Notes: generated by a model not told the origin, from the sequence alone. Positions 1 through 9,255 are shown, numbered from the stretch's first letter. The stretch: 64,000 nucleotides of DNA from Streptomyces sp. MUM 203J (GCF_022414595.1 NZ_JADWYO010000021.1:24526-88525); one strand, 5' to 3'. Made by a program: numbers and translations.

Positions 1-1398
1 TGGAAGGACCTGTGCAGGGGGCCGCACCTGCCCAGCACCCGGATCATCCCGGCGTTCAAGCTGATGCGCTCGGCCGCCGCGTACTGGCGCGGCAGCGAGA
101 AGAACAAGCAGCTGCAGCGCGTCTACGGAACCGCCTGGCCGTCCAAGGACGAGCTGAAGGCGCACCTCGAATTCCTGGCCGAGGCCGAGAAGCGGGACCA
201 CCGCAAGCTGGGCGCCGAACTGGACCTCTTCTCGATCCCGGAGCAGATCGGCTCCGGCCTCGCGGTCTTCCACCCGCGCGGCGGCATCATCCGCCGGGTC
301 ATGGAGGACTACTCGAGGAAGCGGCACGAGGAGGAGGGCTACGAGTTCGTCTACAGCCCCCACGCGACCAAGGGGAAGCTGTTCGAGACCTCGGGCCACC
401 TGGACTGGTACGCCGAGGGCATGTACCCGCCCATGCAGCTCGACGAGGGCGTGGACTACTACCTCAAGCCCATGAACTGCCCGATGCACAACCTGATCTT
501 CGACGCGCGGGGACGCTCGTACCGCGAGCTGCCGCTGCGGATGTTCGAGTTCGGGACGGTCTACCGGTACGAGAAGTCGGGCGTCGTGCACGGCCTGACC
601 CGCGCCCGGGGCTTCACCCAGGACGACGCGCACATCTACTGCACCCGCGAGCAGATGGCGGAGGAGCTCGACAAGACGCTCACCTTCGTCCTGAACCTGC
701 TGCGTGACTACGGTCTGACCGACTTCTACCTGGAGCTGTCGACCAAGGACCCGGAGAAGTTCGTCGGCTCGGACGAGATCTGGGACGAGGCCACCGAGAC
801 CCTCCGCCAGGTGGCCGAGAAGCAGGGCCTGCCCCTCACCCCGGACCCGGGCGGCGCGGCCTTCTACGGCCCGAAGATCTCCGTCCAGACGAAGGACGCG
901 ATCGGCCGTTCCTGGCAGATGTCGACGATCCAGCTGGACTTCAACCTCCCGGAGCGTTTCGACCTGGAGTACACCGCTGCCGACGGCACCAAGCAGCGCC
1001 CGGTCATGATCCACCGAGCCCTGTTCGGCAGCATCGAGCGCTTCTTCGCCGTACTGCTGGAGCACTACGCGGGCGCCATGCCGCCGTGGCTGGCCCCGGT
1101 CCAGGCGGTCGGCATCCCGGTGGGCGACGCGCACGTCGCGTACCTCCAGGAGTTCGCCGCCGAAGCCAGGCGGAAGGGCCTGCGGGTCGAGGTGGACGCG
1201 TCCTCGGACCGGATGCAGAAGAAGATCCGGAACCAGCAGAAGCTGAAGGTCCCGTTCATGATCATCGTCGGTGACGACGACATGAACGGCGGCACGGTGT
1301 CCTTCCGGTACCGCGACGGTTCGCAGAAGAACAACATTCCGCGTGATCTCGCGCTGCAGGAGATCGCCGACGCCGTCGAGCGCCGCGTCCAGGTGTGA
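1..1398 (+). CDS. thrS: Threonyl-tRNA synthetase (5' truncated by window edge)
   Basis: Charges tRNA-Thr with threonine in the cytoplasm. The reading frame is open from the first base and gives the last 465 residues, against about 650 for a full actinobacterial enzyme, so the TGS and most of the editing domain lie outside. Visible class II features are the zinc-site cysteine in MNCPMHN, the [10 protein letters not shown] stretch, the motif 3 segment [11 protein letters not shown], and the C-terminal anticodon-binding domain. A strong hairpin follows the stop. The next gene is a HIT hydrolase, the same order as in mycobacteria as I recall. The identification is secure; only the start is missing. 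Confidence 0.97.
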   Translation, partial: WKDLCRGPHLPSTRIIPAFKLMRSAAAYWRGSEKNKQLQRVYGTAWPSKDELKAHLEFLAEAEKRDHRKLGAELDLFSIPEQIGSGLAVFHPRGGIIRRVMEDYSRKRHEEEGYEFVYSPHATKGKLFETSGHLDWYAEGMYPPMQLDEGVDYYLKPMNCPMHNLIFDARGRSYRELPLRMFEFGTVYRYEKSGVVHGLTRARGFTQDDAHIYCTREQMAEELDKTLTFVLNLLRDYGLTDFYLELSTKDPEKFVGSDEIWDEATETLRQVAEKQGLPLTPDPGGAAFYGPKISVQTKDAIGRSWQMSTIQLDFNLPERFDLEYTAADGTKQRPVMIHRALFGSIERFFAVLLEHYAGAMPPWLAPVQAVGIPVGDAHVAYLQEFAAEARRKGLRVEVDASSDRMQKKIRNQQKLKVPFMIIVGDDDMNGGTVSFRYRDGSQKNNIPRDLALQEIADAVERRVQV

Positions 1399-1424
1399 TG
1401 TCGTCTCCGCGCACGCGGGGCTGA

Positions 1425-1467
1425 CCGAGGGGGGGGCGGTACCCGGCCGGGTACCGCCCCCCCTCGG
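1425..1467 (+). terminator. Terminator after thrS
   Basis: An inverted repeat of about 20 bp with almost no loop (arms CCGAGGGGGGGGCGGTACC and its complement; 8 G against 7 C) begins 26 bases after the thrS stop. There is no T tract, which is usual for Streptomyces terminators. Confidence 0.8.
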
Positions 1468-1505
1468 CGCGTCCGCAGGCTCCGTCAGCCCATATGCTGA
1501 TCCGC

Positions 1506-2054
1506 ATGACGAATGAGCCCGAGCAGCAGATCGGAGTCGGGACGCCGGACGCGTTCCAGCGCCTGTGGACGCCCCACCGGATGGCGTATATCCAAGGGGA
1601 GAACAAGCCCAGTGGCTCGGGCGCGGGCGACGGCTGCCCGTTCTGCACCATTCCGTCGAAGAGCGACGAGGACGGGCTGATCATCGCTCGGGGCGAGAGC
1701 GTCTACGCGGTGCTGAACCTGTACCCGTACAACGGCGGCCACTGCATGATCGTCCCGTTCCGGCATGTCGCCGACTACACCGAACTGAACGATCCCGAGA
1801 CCGCCGAGCTGGCCGTCTTCACCAAGCGGGCGATGAAGGCTCTGCGCAAGGCCTCCGGGGCCCACGGGTTCAACATCGGCATGAACCAGGGTGCGGACGC
1901 CGGCGCCGGTATCGCCGCCCATCTGCATCAGCACATCGTTCCCCGCTGGGGCGGCGACACCAACTTCATGCCGGTCGTCGGCCACACCAAGGTCCTGCCG
2001 CAGCTCCTCGCCGACACCCGCCGGATGCTCGCGGAGGCATGGTCCGACGCCTAG
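1506..2054 (+). CDS. HIT-domain nucleotide hydrolase/phosphorylase (Ap4A-type)
   Basis: Protein of 182 residues with a CxxC pair near the N-terminus (GCPFCTI), NLYPYNGGHCMI, and the histidine triad HLHQHIVPRW near residue 140. Families with this layout cleave or phosphorolyse dinucleoside polyphosphates such as Ap4A. Position next to thrS is conserved in actinobacteria, and aminoacyl-tRNA synthetases are the main source of Ap4A, so a clean-up role is a reasonable inference. The ATG at 1506 is preferred over 1494: a TATGCT hexamer at 1493-1498 could be a -10 box, which would make the mRNA leaderless; no Shine-Dalgarno sequence is seen. The stop is two bases from the stop of the convergent gene. 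Confidence 0.88.
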   Translation: MTNEPEQQIGVGTPDAFQRLWTPHRMAYIQGENKPSGSGAGDGCPFCTIPSKSDEDGLIIARGESVYAVLNLYPYNGGHCMIVPFRHVADYTELNDPETAELAVFTKRAMKALRKASGAHGFNIGMNQGADAGAGIAAHLHQHIVPRWGGDTNFMPVVGHTKVLPQLLADTRRMLAEAWSDA

Positions 2055-2056
2055 CC

Positions 2057-3679
2057 TCAGGCGTCGTACATGTCTGCCTTCTTCGGGGCCGGGTCGGCGG
2101 CGAAGCTGCTGCCGGCCATGGAGCTGGTGTCCACGCCGTGTTCCTCCAGGACCTTCACGGTCGCGGCGTGGACCGCGCGCATCACGGGAGTGGCCGCGCG
2201 GATCGCGTCGTCCGCCATGAAGCGGTGCTTCCAGGGGGCCTCGGCCCACACGTGGCGGAGGCCGAAGGGCTCGGGCAGTTCGAGTTTGCCGCCGAGGAAG
2301 TCCAGGACCGGGGGGAACCAGGTCAGGGGGGCGCGTACGGCGAGGCGTACGACCTCGTTGGTCTCGATCAACGGGAGCTTGATGTCCCGGGTCTCCCAGA
2401 AGCGGACCGTCTTGGCGACCGTCTTGGTCTTCGCGGCGGGTTTGCCGAGGAACAGGCCGTTCACCGGGCCGAGCGCGTGGCCGGAGACCTCGATGCGCAG
2501 GGTGTGGAGCAGGGAGGTGACCGTGACCAGCATGGTGAGGACGAGCTGGCCGTCCCAGAGAACGAACTGCACGCCCAGGTAGTGACGGTTGCCCTTGCCG
2601 AACTGGTTCTCGTTGCAGATGCGCTGGATCTCGTGCGGTTTCACCTGGTACGCGACGATGTTCTCGCCGTCGGGGCGGGCGACCTCCTTGGCGCCGTCAC
2701 CGACGGGGACGACGATCCAGTGGTGCACGGACGGGGTGGGGAACCCGGTCTTCAGGGAGCCGCGTTCGAGGAGCTTGAGCTGGTCGTGGATGGGGCGTAT
2801 GACGTCCCAGGTGCGGAAGGCGTGGATCTCCTGGCCGTCGCGGGGCTTCAGTTCCTCCGCGAGATGCCAGCCGCCCCATCGGGTGCCCATGCCGAGTATG
2901 CCGCGCGGCCCGGCGTAGAAGACGACGTTGGAGTGCTGTTCGGCGGTGAGCTTCTCCAGGTTCTGGCGGAGTTCCTCCGCGGCGGTCTCGCCGGGGGACT
3001 GGGGAACGGCTTCGGGGATCTTCGCGGCGACGCCGCCTCCGCTGAGCAGGCCCTCCCAGCGGGCCCGCAGGTCCTTGGCGGTCTTCTCGCAGACGTACTT
3101 GGCGAGGTACCAGCCGATGACCGGGGCGATCACCATGGCGCGCACATAGACCGACAGGAAGCCGGTGACCGGCAGTCTGACCAGGACGAGGACGCCGAGG
3201 ACACCGGCGCCGAGGAGGAGCGCGGTGCTGACGAGCCCGGCGCGCTTGCCGTCGGCTCCGGACATGGAGCGGCGGAGCTGGAAGACGACGAGCCAGAGCA
3301 GCAGTCCGGGGAGGAAGGCCACTCCGAAGACGAGGGTGATGAGGGTGAGGCGGGTGTCTCGCTGTTTGCGGAGCCGGTTGGCGGCGAGGCAGTGTTCGAC
3401 GACGGGCTGCGGGTCGGTGCCGAAGGACTGGATGACGGGACTGCGCCCGCCGCCGAGCATGCGGGTGGCGACGGCACGGGAGTAGGCCTCACCCAGATTG
3501 GGCTCGAAGAGGCTGAACTTGCCCTTCTTGACTTTGGATTCGTACCAGTCGTTGTTGGCCTTGAGGATGTCTTCGAGCGGGCTGTCCCGGTACGCGGCGG
3601 AGGCCAGGGCGTTGGTGGCCACCGTCTGTCCGGCAGAGCCCGCGAGCGGGACCTGAGCCCCGGGGCCGAAACTGTCCAT
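2057..3679 (-). CDS. Conserved membrane protein of unknown function
   Basis: A 540-residue protein that I do not recognise as a named family. The N-terminal ~120 residues are soluble and polar. Two to three hydrophobic segments follow (around LITLVFGVAFLPGLLLWLVV and two more within the next 60 residues), and a long C-terminal soluble part of about 330 residues comes last. No catalytic motif is obvious. The start could be ATG 3679 or GTG 3685 two codons earlier; the G-rich run just upstream is a weak ribosome site for either. It is convergent with the HIT gene and lies downstream of the EF-G-like gene on the same strand, separated by a hairpin. Codon use is typical of Streptomyces. Confidence 0.8.
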   Translation of the reverse strand: MDSFGPGAQVPLAGSAGQTVATNALASAAYRDSPLEDILKANNDWYESKVKKGKFSLFEPNLGEAYSRAVATRMLGGGRSPVIQSFGTDPQPVVEHCLAANRLRKQRDTRLTLITLVFGVAFLPGLLLWLVVFQLRRSMSGADGKRAGLVSTALLLGAGVLGVLVLVRLPVTGFLSVYVRAMVIAPVIGWYLAKYVCEKTAKDLRARWEGLLSGGGVAAKIPEAVPQSPGETAAEELRQNLEKLTAEQHSNVVFYAGPRGILGMGTRWGGWHLAEELKPRDGQEIHAFRTWDVIRPIHDQLKLLERGSLKTGFPTPSVHHWIVVPVGDGAKEVARPDGENIVAYQVKPHEIQRICNENQFGKGNRHYLGVQFVLWDGQLVLTMLVTVTSLLHTLRIEVSGHALGPVNGLFLGKPAAKTKTVAKTVRFWETRDIKLPLIETNEVVRLAVRAPLTWFPPVLDFLGGKLELPEPFGLRHVWAEAPWKHRFMADDAIRAATPVMRAVHAATVKVLEEHGVDTSSMAGSSFAADPAPKKADMYDA

Positions 3680-3825
3680 TGTCACTGCCGCCCCCATCGA
3701 CGCCTGTGCCGCATGCTGAGTCCCCGCACTGCGGCCTTCCCAACTCGGCGCTGTCGCACACCTTCTGAGCTGGGCACTACAGCCTATCGGGGACGTATGC
3801 CCCGCGTCAGGGCCTGTGGACAACG

Positions 3826-3870
3826 GCCGGATCCGCCTGCCGGGCAGAGGAGTTGGCGGGCGGATCCGGC
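3826..3870 (-). terminator. Terminator after the EF-G-like gene
   Basis: Perfect 12-bp inverted repeat (GCCGGATCCGCC with its complement at 3859-3870) in the 200-base gap just downstream of the EF-G-like stop on the minus strand. Confidence 0.7.
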
Positions 3871-3893
3871 GGGGCCGCAGTGGCCGCGGTGAG

Positions 3894-6098
3894 TCAGGAG
3901 GCGTCGGACTCCGCGCGGATCCTCTCCGCGAGGTGCGGAGGCATGGCCTCGTGGCGGGTGTAGGTGCGCTGGAAACGGCCGGTGCCGTGGGAGAGGGAGC
4001 GCAGTTCGATGGCGTACCGGTCGATCTCGATCTCGGGGACGTCGGCGCGGACGAGGGTCTGGCCGGGTCCTGCCTGCTCGGTGCCGACGACACGGCCGCG
4101 GCGGCCCGAGAGGTCGCTCATGACGGGGCCGACGTACGCGTCGGGGATGAGGACGCGGACTTCCGCGACGGGTTCGAGGAGCTGGACGGGGGTGTCGGCG
4201 GCGGCTTCGCGGAGGGCGAGGGCGCCGGCGGTCTGGAAGGCGGCGTCGGAGGAGTCGACGGAGTGGGCCTTGCCGTCGCGGAGGGTGACGCGGATGTCGA
4301 CCAGGGGGTATCCGGTGGAGACGCCGCGGGCGGCCTGGGCGCGTACGCCCTTCTCGACGGAGGGGATGAACTGGCGGGGGACGGCGCCGCCGACGACCTT
4401 GTCGACGAACTCGATGCCGGAGCCCTGGGGGAGGGGTTCCACGTCGATCTCGCAGATGGCGTACTGGCCGTGGCCCCCGGACTGCTTGACGTGCCGGCCG
4501 CGTGCGGCGGCCTTGTCTCCGAAGGTCTCCCGGAGGGCGACCTTGTGGGCGACGGTGTCGACCTGGACGCCGTAGCGGCTGCGGAGGCGTTCGAGGGCGA
4601 CTTCCATGTGCGCCTCGCCGAGGCACCAGAGGACGATCTGGCGGGTGTCCTGGTTCTGTTCGAGCCGCATGGTGGGATCTTCGGCGGCGAGTCGGGCCAG
4701 GCCTTGGGAGAGGCGGTCCTCGTCGGCCTTGCTGTGGGCGCGGATGGCGACGGGGAGGAGCGGATCGGGCATGGACCAGGGCTCCATGAGGAGCGGGTCG
4801 TCCTTGGCGGAGAGGGTGTCGCCGGTCTCGGCGCGGGTGAGTTTGGCGACACAGGCGAGGTCGCCCGCGATGCAGTGGTTCATCTGGCGCTGCTGCTTGC
4901 CGAAGGGGCCGAAGAGCGCACCGATGCGTTCGTCGACGTCGTGGTCCTCGTGCCCGCGGTCGGTGAGACCGTGCCCGGAGACGTGGACGGTGTCGTCGGG
5001 GCGGAGGGTGCCGGAGAACACGCGGACCAGGGAGATGCGGCCGACGTAGGGGTCGGAGGTGGTCTTGACGACTTCGGCGGCGAGGGGGCCGGCGGGGTCG
5101 CAGGTGAGGGCGGGCCGCGGTGTTCCCTGGGGGGTGGTGACGTCGGGTGCGGGGTGTTCGAGAGGGGTGGGGAAGCCGCGGGTGATGAGGTCGAGGAGTT
5201 CGACGGTGCCGAGGCCCTGCGTGGCGCCGTCGGCTGCGGGGGCGGCGGCGAGAACGGGGTGGAAGGTACCGCGGGCGACTGCCTTCTCCAGGTCGTCGAT
5301 GAGGGTCTTGAGGTCGATGTCCTCGCCGCCGAGGTAGCGGTCCATGAGGGTCTCGTCCTCGCTTTCCGCGATGATCCCTTCGATGAGGCGGTTGCGGGCG
5401 TCCTGGATAAGGGGGATCTGCGAGTCGTCGGGCGGGTTCTCCTTTCGTTCGCCGGTGGAGTAGTCGAAGATCTTCTGGCTGAGCAGGCCGACGAGGCCGG
5501 TGGCGGGGGCGTGTCCGTCGGCGGCTTCGGGACCGAGGACGGGCAGATAGAGGGGCAGGACGGCGTCGGGGTCGTCGCCGCCGAAGATCTCGGCGCAGAT
5601 CTGTGTGAGTTGTCCGAAGTCGGTGCGGGCGGTGTCGAGGTGGGTGACGACGATGGCGCGGGGCATGCCGACGGCGGCGCATTCGTCCCAGACGAGCCGG
5701 GTGGAGCCGGCGACGGCGTCGGCTTCCTGGGCGGCGGAGACGACGAAGAGGGCGGCGTCGGCGGCGCGGAGTCCGGCGCGGAGCTCTCCTACGAAGTCGG
5801 CGTAGCCGGGGGCGTCGAGGAGGTTGATCTTGCAGCCGTCCCAGGAGAGGGGAACGAGGGAGAGCTGGACGGAGCGCCGTTGCCGGTGCTCGATCTCGTC
5901 GTGGTCGGAGAGGCTGGTGCCGTCCTCGACGCGTCCGGCGCGGTTGACGGCACCCGCGGTGAGGGCGAGGGCCTCGACGAGGGTGGTCTTGCCTGCTCCG
6001 CTGTGGCCGACCAGCACCACGTTTCTGATGGATGAGGGCTGGTCGGCCGCTACTGCCCTGCCGGCGGCCCCGGGATGGGTGTTCGCCTTGTCGCCCAT
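3894..6098 (-). CDS. EF-G-like translational GTPase homologue (EF-G2 type)
   Basis: A 734-residue protein with the five-domain architecture of elongation factor G. The P-loop GHSGAGKTTL is at residues 31-40. The other G motifs deviate. The switch II sequence reads DAPGYADF (95-102), where classical EF-G has DTPGHVDF, so the catalytic histidine is a tyrosine. G4 reads THLD (152-155) in place of NKxD. The switch I RGIT motif is not recognisable. Mycobacterial EF-G2 proteins are known to show similar changes and to lack ribosome-stimulated GTPase activity, so this is probably not a canonical translocase; its role is unknown. ATG 6098 is chosen because GGGAGG lies seven bases upstream. It is divergent from the phosphatidylinositol operon. 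Confidence 0.88.
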   Translation of the reverse strand: MGDKANTHPGAAGRAVAADQPSSIRNVVLVGHSGAGKTTLVEALALTAGAVNRAGRVEDGTSLSDHDEIEHRQRRSVQLSLVPLSWDGCKINLLDAPGYADFVGELRAGLRAADAALFVVSAAQEADAVAGSTRLVWDECAAVGMPRAIVVTHLDTARTDFGQLTQICAEIFGGDDPDAVLPLYLPVLGPEAADGHAPATGLVGLLSQKIFDYSTGERKENPPDDSQIPLIQDARNRLIEGIIAESEDETLMDRYLGGEDIDLKTLIDDLEKAVARGTFHPVLAAAPAADGATQGLGTVELLDLITRGFPTPLEHPAPDVTTPQGTPRPALTCDPAGPLAAEVVKTTSDPYVGRISLVRVFSGTLRPDDTVHVSGHGLTDRGHEDHDVDERIGALFGPFGKQQRQMNHCIAGDLACVAKLTRAETGDTLSAKDDPLLMEPWSMPDPLLPVAIRAHSKADEDRLSQGLARLAAEDPTMRLEQNQDTRQIVLWCLGEAHMEVALERLRSRYGVQVDTVAHKVALRETFGDKAAARGRHVKQSGGHGQYAICEIDVEPLPQGSGIEFVDKVVGGAVPRQFIPSVEKGVRAQAARGVSTGYPLVDIRVTLRDGKAHSVDSSDAAFQTAGALALREAAADTPVQLLEPVAEVRVLIPDAYVGPVMSDLSGRRGRVVGTEQAGPGQTLVRADVPEIEIDRYAIELRSLSHGTGRFQRTYTRHEAMPPHLAERIRAESDAS

Positions 6099-6410
6099 GG
6101 TTCTGCCTCCCGATCGCTGGTGCACGGTGAGGTGGGGGCGCGGGCACGGGGAGCGGCGTGTGTGGGCATGGGCCCCAGCCCGGTCGGGCGGCTCCGTCGG
6201 TGCCCGCGGTCGTTCTTCGAGCTTTCCACTGTGTCGGGGCCGCGTCCATACGGCGGACATCGGCCGATGCGGGAGGGGTGGTACGGGGGTGCGTCGGGAG
6301 CCCCCCGGGTGTCGTGCGGGTGCCCGCGGGTGTGGCGGGGCGGTGCGTGGCTACGATGGGCGCGCCGGTGGCCGTAGGGGCCGCTCGGCCACCGACCTCT
6401 CGGGAAGGCC
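6099..6410. other. Divergent intergenic region, EF-G-like / PI operon
   Basis: 312 bases without a gene, containing the minus-strand ribosome site of the EF-G-like gene at the left edge and the promoter and leader of the phosphatidylinositol operon at the right. The long open frames crossing it in both directions have no homology that I recognise. Confidence 0.6.
6352..6394 (+). promoter_or_regulatory. Putative -10 box and leader hairpin of the PI synthase operon
   Basis: TACGAT at 6352-6357 fits a -10 hexamer; no convincing -35 is seen. A perfect 9-bp inverted repeat (CGGTGGCCG at 6366-6374, complement at 6386-6394) would lie at the very 5' end of the transcript, just before GGGAAGG (6402-6408) and the ATG at 6411. 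It could stabilise the mRNA or affect initiation. Confidence 0.4.
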
Positions 6411-7139
6411 ATGCTGAACAAGTACGCGCGTGCGTTCTTCACGCGTGTTCTCACGCCGTTCGCCGCGTTTCTGCTCCGCCGGGGGGTGAGTCCCGATGTG
6501 GTGACCCTGGTCGGAACGGCCGGGGTGGTGGCGGGTGCGCTGGTGTTCTTCCCGCGCGGTGAGTTCTTCTGGGGCACGATCGTCATCACGCTGTTCGTGT
6601 TCTCCGACCTGGTGGACGGGAACATGGCCCGTCAGGCGGGGGTCTCCAGCAGGTGGGGGGCGTTCCTGGACTCGACGCTCGACCGGGTCGCGGACGGCGC
6701 GATCTTCGGCGGGTTCGCGCTCTGGTACGCGGGCGGCGGGAACGACAACGTGCTGTGCGCGGTGTCGATCTTCTGTCTCGCGAGTGGCCAGGTGGTGTCG
6801 TACACGAAGGCGCGCGGCGAGTCGATCGGGCTGCCGGTGGCGGTGAACGGGCTGGTCGAGCGGGCGGAGCGGCTGGTGGTGTCGCTGGTCGCGGCCGGCT
6901 TCGCGGGGCTGCACAAGTTCGGCGTGCCGGGGATCGACGTGCTGCTGCCGATCGCCCTGTGGGTGGTGGCGGTGGGCAGTCTGGTGACGCTGGTGCAGCG
7001 GATGGTGACGGTCCGCCGCGAGGCGGCGGAGGCGGATGCGGCCGCGGCCGCGGCGGCCACCGGTACCGGTGGCACGGGTGAGCCCGGTGGGGGTACCCCG
7101 GGCGGGGGGAGTACGAGGGGGAGTGAGGCCACGTCATGA
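6411..7139 (+). CDS. pgsA: CDP-alcohol phosphatidyltransferase, probable phosphatidylinositol-phosphate synthase
   Basis: A 242-residue integral membrane enzyme. The CDP-alcohol phosphotransferase signature is intact: DLVDGNMAR, then G eight residues later, then DSTLDRVAD, i.e. D-x2-DG-x2-AR-x8-G-x3-D-x3-D. Several hydrophobic segments follow, and the last ~35 residues are a Gly/Thr-rich tail. In actinobacteria the gene in this place, followed by PatA and PimA, makes phosphatidylinositol phosphate from CDP-diacylglycerol and inositol 1-phosphate, the first step of PI and PIM lipids. I infer that specificity from context rather than from residues. It overlaps the next gene by four bases (ATGA). 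Confidence 0.9.
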   Translation: MLNKYARAFFTRVLTPFAAFLLRRGVSPDVVTLVGTAGVVAGALVFFPRGEFFWGTIVITLFVFSDLVDGNMARQAGVSSRWGAFLDSTLDRVADGAIFGGFALWYAGGGNDNVLCAVSIFCLASGQVVSYTKARGESIGLPVAVNGLVERAERLVVSLVAAGFAGLHKFGVPGIDVLLPIALWVVAVGSLVTLVQRMVTVRREAAEADAAAAAAATGTGGTGEPGGGTPGGGSTRGSEATS

Positions 7140-8095
7140 GCCGGGCGCGTGAGCGGTTGACCGACGGTCTGTACGGGCTGGGCTGGGGCACGGTGAAGAA
7201 GCTGCCCGAGCCGGTCGCGGTGGGCCTGGGCCGGAGGATCGCGGATACGGCGTGGAAGCGGCGCGGCAAGGGGGTGCTGCGGCTGGAGTCGAACCTCGCG
7301 CGCGTGGTGCCGGATGCCTCGCCGGAGCGGCTCGCGGAGCTGTCGCGGGCCGGGATGCGCTCGTACATGCGGTACTGGATGGAGTCGTTCCGGCTGCCGG
7401 CGTGGAGCCGGGAGCGGGTGAGCGGCGGCTTCGATCCGAAGGACCTGCACCATCTGACGGACGGGCTGGCCAGCGGCCGGGGCGTGGTACTGGCGCTGCC
7501 GCATCTGGCGAACTGGGATCTTGCCGGGGTGTGGGTCACCCGCGCGTTGGGCGTGCCGTTCACGACCGTCGCGGAGCGGCTGAAGCCGGAGACGCTGTAC
7601 GACCGGTTCGTGGCGTACCGGGAGTCGCTCGGCATGGAGGTGCTGCCGCACACGGGCGGGGCGGCGTTCGGGACGCTGGCGCGGCGGCTGCGGTCGGGCG
7701 GGCTGGTGTGTCTGGTCGCCGACCGGGACCTGTCGTCGTCGGGCGTGGAGGTCGACTTCTTCGGGGAGAAGGCGCGGATGCCCGCCGGTCCGGCGCTGCT
7801 GGCGCAGCAGACCGGGGCGCTGCTGCTGCCCGTGACGCTGTGGTACGACGACACGCCGGTGATGAAGGGGCGGGTGCATCCGCCGGTCGGGGTGCCGGAG
7901 TCAGGCAGCCGGGCGGAACGGACGTCTGTGATGACGCAGGAGCTGGCGGACGCCTTCGCCGGCGGCATCGCGGAGCACCCGGAGGACTGGCACATGCTGC
8001 AGCGGTTGTGGCTGAAGGATCTGGAGCCCGGCAGGACGGCTCCTCGGCGGACCGGTACGGGGCCCGGGACGCGGCCTGAGACGGGGACGATGTGA
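7136..8095 (+). CDS. Phosphatidylinositol mannoside acyltransferase (LpxL/HtrB family)
   Basis: A 319-residue membrane-associated acyltransferase of the lauroyl-acyltransferase family. The catalytic H-x4-D motif is seen in LPHLANWDLAG, with the downstream substrate-binding stretch LVADRDLSSSG. Members beside PimA (mycobacterial PatA) transfer a fatty acyl chain to the 6-position of the first mannose of PIM1 or PIM2. The start ATG overlaps the preceding synthase stop, and its stop overlaps the PimA start, so translation of the three genes is probably coupled. The last 25 residues are a low-complexity Arg/Thr/Gly tail. Confidence 0.9.
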   Translation: MSRARERLTDGLYGLGWGTVKKLPEPVAVGLGRRIADTAWKRRGKGVLRLESNLARVVPDASPERLAELSRAGMRSYMRYWMESFRLPAWSRERVSGGFDPKDLHHLTDGLASGRGVVLALPHLANWDLAGVWVTRALGVPFTTVAERLKPETLYDRFVAYRESLGMEVLPHTGGAAFGTLARRLRSGGLVCLVADRDLSSSGVEVDFFGEKARMPAGPALLAQQTGALLLPVTLWYDDTPVMKGRVHPPVGVPESGSRAERTSVMTQELADAFAGGIAEHPEDWHMLQRLWLKDLEPGRTAPRRTGTGPGTRPETGTM

Positions 8096-9255
8096 GGATC
8101 GGCATCGTCTGCCCGTACGCGTGGGACGTGCCGGGCGGCGTCCAGTTCCATATCCGCGACCTGGCCGAGCACCTGATCCGGCTCGGGCACGAGGTGTCGG
8201 TGCTGGCGCCGTCCGACGACGAGACGCCGCTGCCGCCCTACGTGGTGTCGGCGGGGCGCGCGGTTCCGGTCCCGTACAACGGGTCGGTGGCCCGGCTGAA
8301 CTTCGGTTTCCTGTCGGCGGCGCGGGTCCGGCGGTGGCTGCACGACGGCACCTTCGATGTGATCCACATCCATGAGCCGATGTCGCCGTCGCTGGGGCTG
8401 CTGGCGTGCTGGGCGGCGCAGGGGCCGATCGTGGCGACCTTCCACACGTCGAACCCGCGCTCGCGGGCGATGATCGCCGCGTACCCGATTCTCCAGCCCG
8501 CGCTGGAGAAGGTGAGTGCGCGGATCGCGGTGAGCGAGTACGCGCGGCGGACGCTGGTGGAGCATCTGGGCGGGGACGCGGTGGTCATCCCGAACGGCGT
8601 GGACGTGGAGTTCTTCGCGCGGGCCGAGCCGAAGGAGGCGTGGCAGGGGGAGACGCTCGGGTTCATCGGGCGGATCGACGAGCCGCGCAAGGGGCTGCCG
8701 GTGCTGATGCGGGCGCTGCCGAGGATCTTCGCGGCACGGCCGGGTGCGCGGCTGCTGGTGGCGGGGCGCGGCGACGCGAAGGAGGCCGTGGCGTCGCTGC
8801 CGCCGGAGCTTCGGGAGCGGGTGGAGTTCCTCGGCATGGTGAGCGACGAGGACAAGGCGCGGCTGCTGCGCAGCGTCGATGTGTACGTGGCGCCGAACAC
8901 GGGCGGGGAGAGCTTCGGGATCATCCTCGTGGAGGCGCTGTCGGCCGGCGCACCGGTGCTGGCGAGCGATCTGGACGCGTTCGCGCAGGTGCTGGACCAG
9001 GGCGGGGCGGGCGAGCTGTTCGCGAACGAGGACGCGGACGCGCTGGCCGACGCGGCGATCCGGCTGCTGGGCTACCCGGCGCGGCGTGAGGAGCTGCGGG
9101 CGCGGGGGAGCGCGCACGTCCGGCGGTTCGACTGGTCGGCCGTGGGCGCGGACATCCTGGCCGTGTACGAGACGGTGACGGACGGGGCGGCGTCCGTGGC
9201 GACGGACGAGCGGGCGACGGGGTTGCGGGCCCGGTGGGGGCTGGCACGGGAGTAG
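8092..9255 (+). CDS. pimA: Phosphatidylinositol alpha-mannosyltransferase PimA
   Basis: A 387-residue GT4-family (GT-B fold) glycosyltransferase that transfers mannose from GDP-mannose to phosphatidylinositol on the cytoplasmic face of the membrane. Seen are the N-terminal glycine-rich loop region WDVPGGVQFHIRDLAEHL, the HIHEPMSPSL acceptor region, the start of the second Rossmann domain at FIGRIDEPRKGL, and the nucleotide-sugar motif GESFGIILVEALSAG. GTG 8092 overlaps the upstream stop (GTGA) and begins the typical MRIGIVCPYAWDVPGG N-terminus. It is the third gene of the PIM operon. Confidence 0.93.
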   Translation: MRIGIVCPYAWDVPGGVQFHIRDLAEHLIRLGHEVSVLAPSDDETPLPPYVVSAGRAVPVPYNGSVARLNFGFLSAARVRRWLHDGTFDVIHIHEPMSPSLGLLACWAAQGPIVATFHTSNPRSRAMIAAYPILQPALEKVSARIAVSEYARRTLVEHLGGDAVVIPNGVDVEFFARAEPKEAWQGETLGFIGRIDEPRKGLPVLMRALPRIFAARPGARLLVAGRGDAKEAVASLPPELRERVEFLGMVSDEDKARLLRSVDVYVAPNTGGESFGIILVEALSAGAPVLASDLDAFAQVLDQGGAGELFANEDADALADAAIRLLGYPARREELRARGSAHVRRFDWSAVGADILAVYETVTDGAASVATDERATGLRARWGLARE

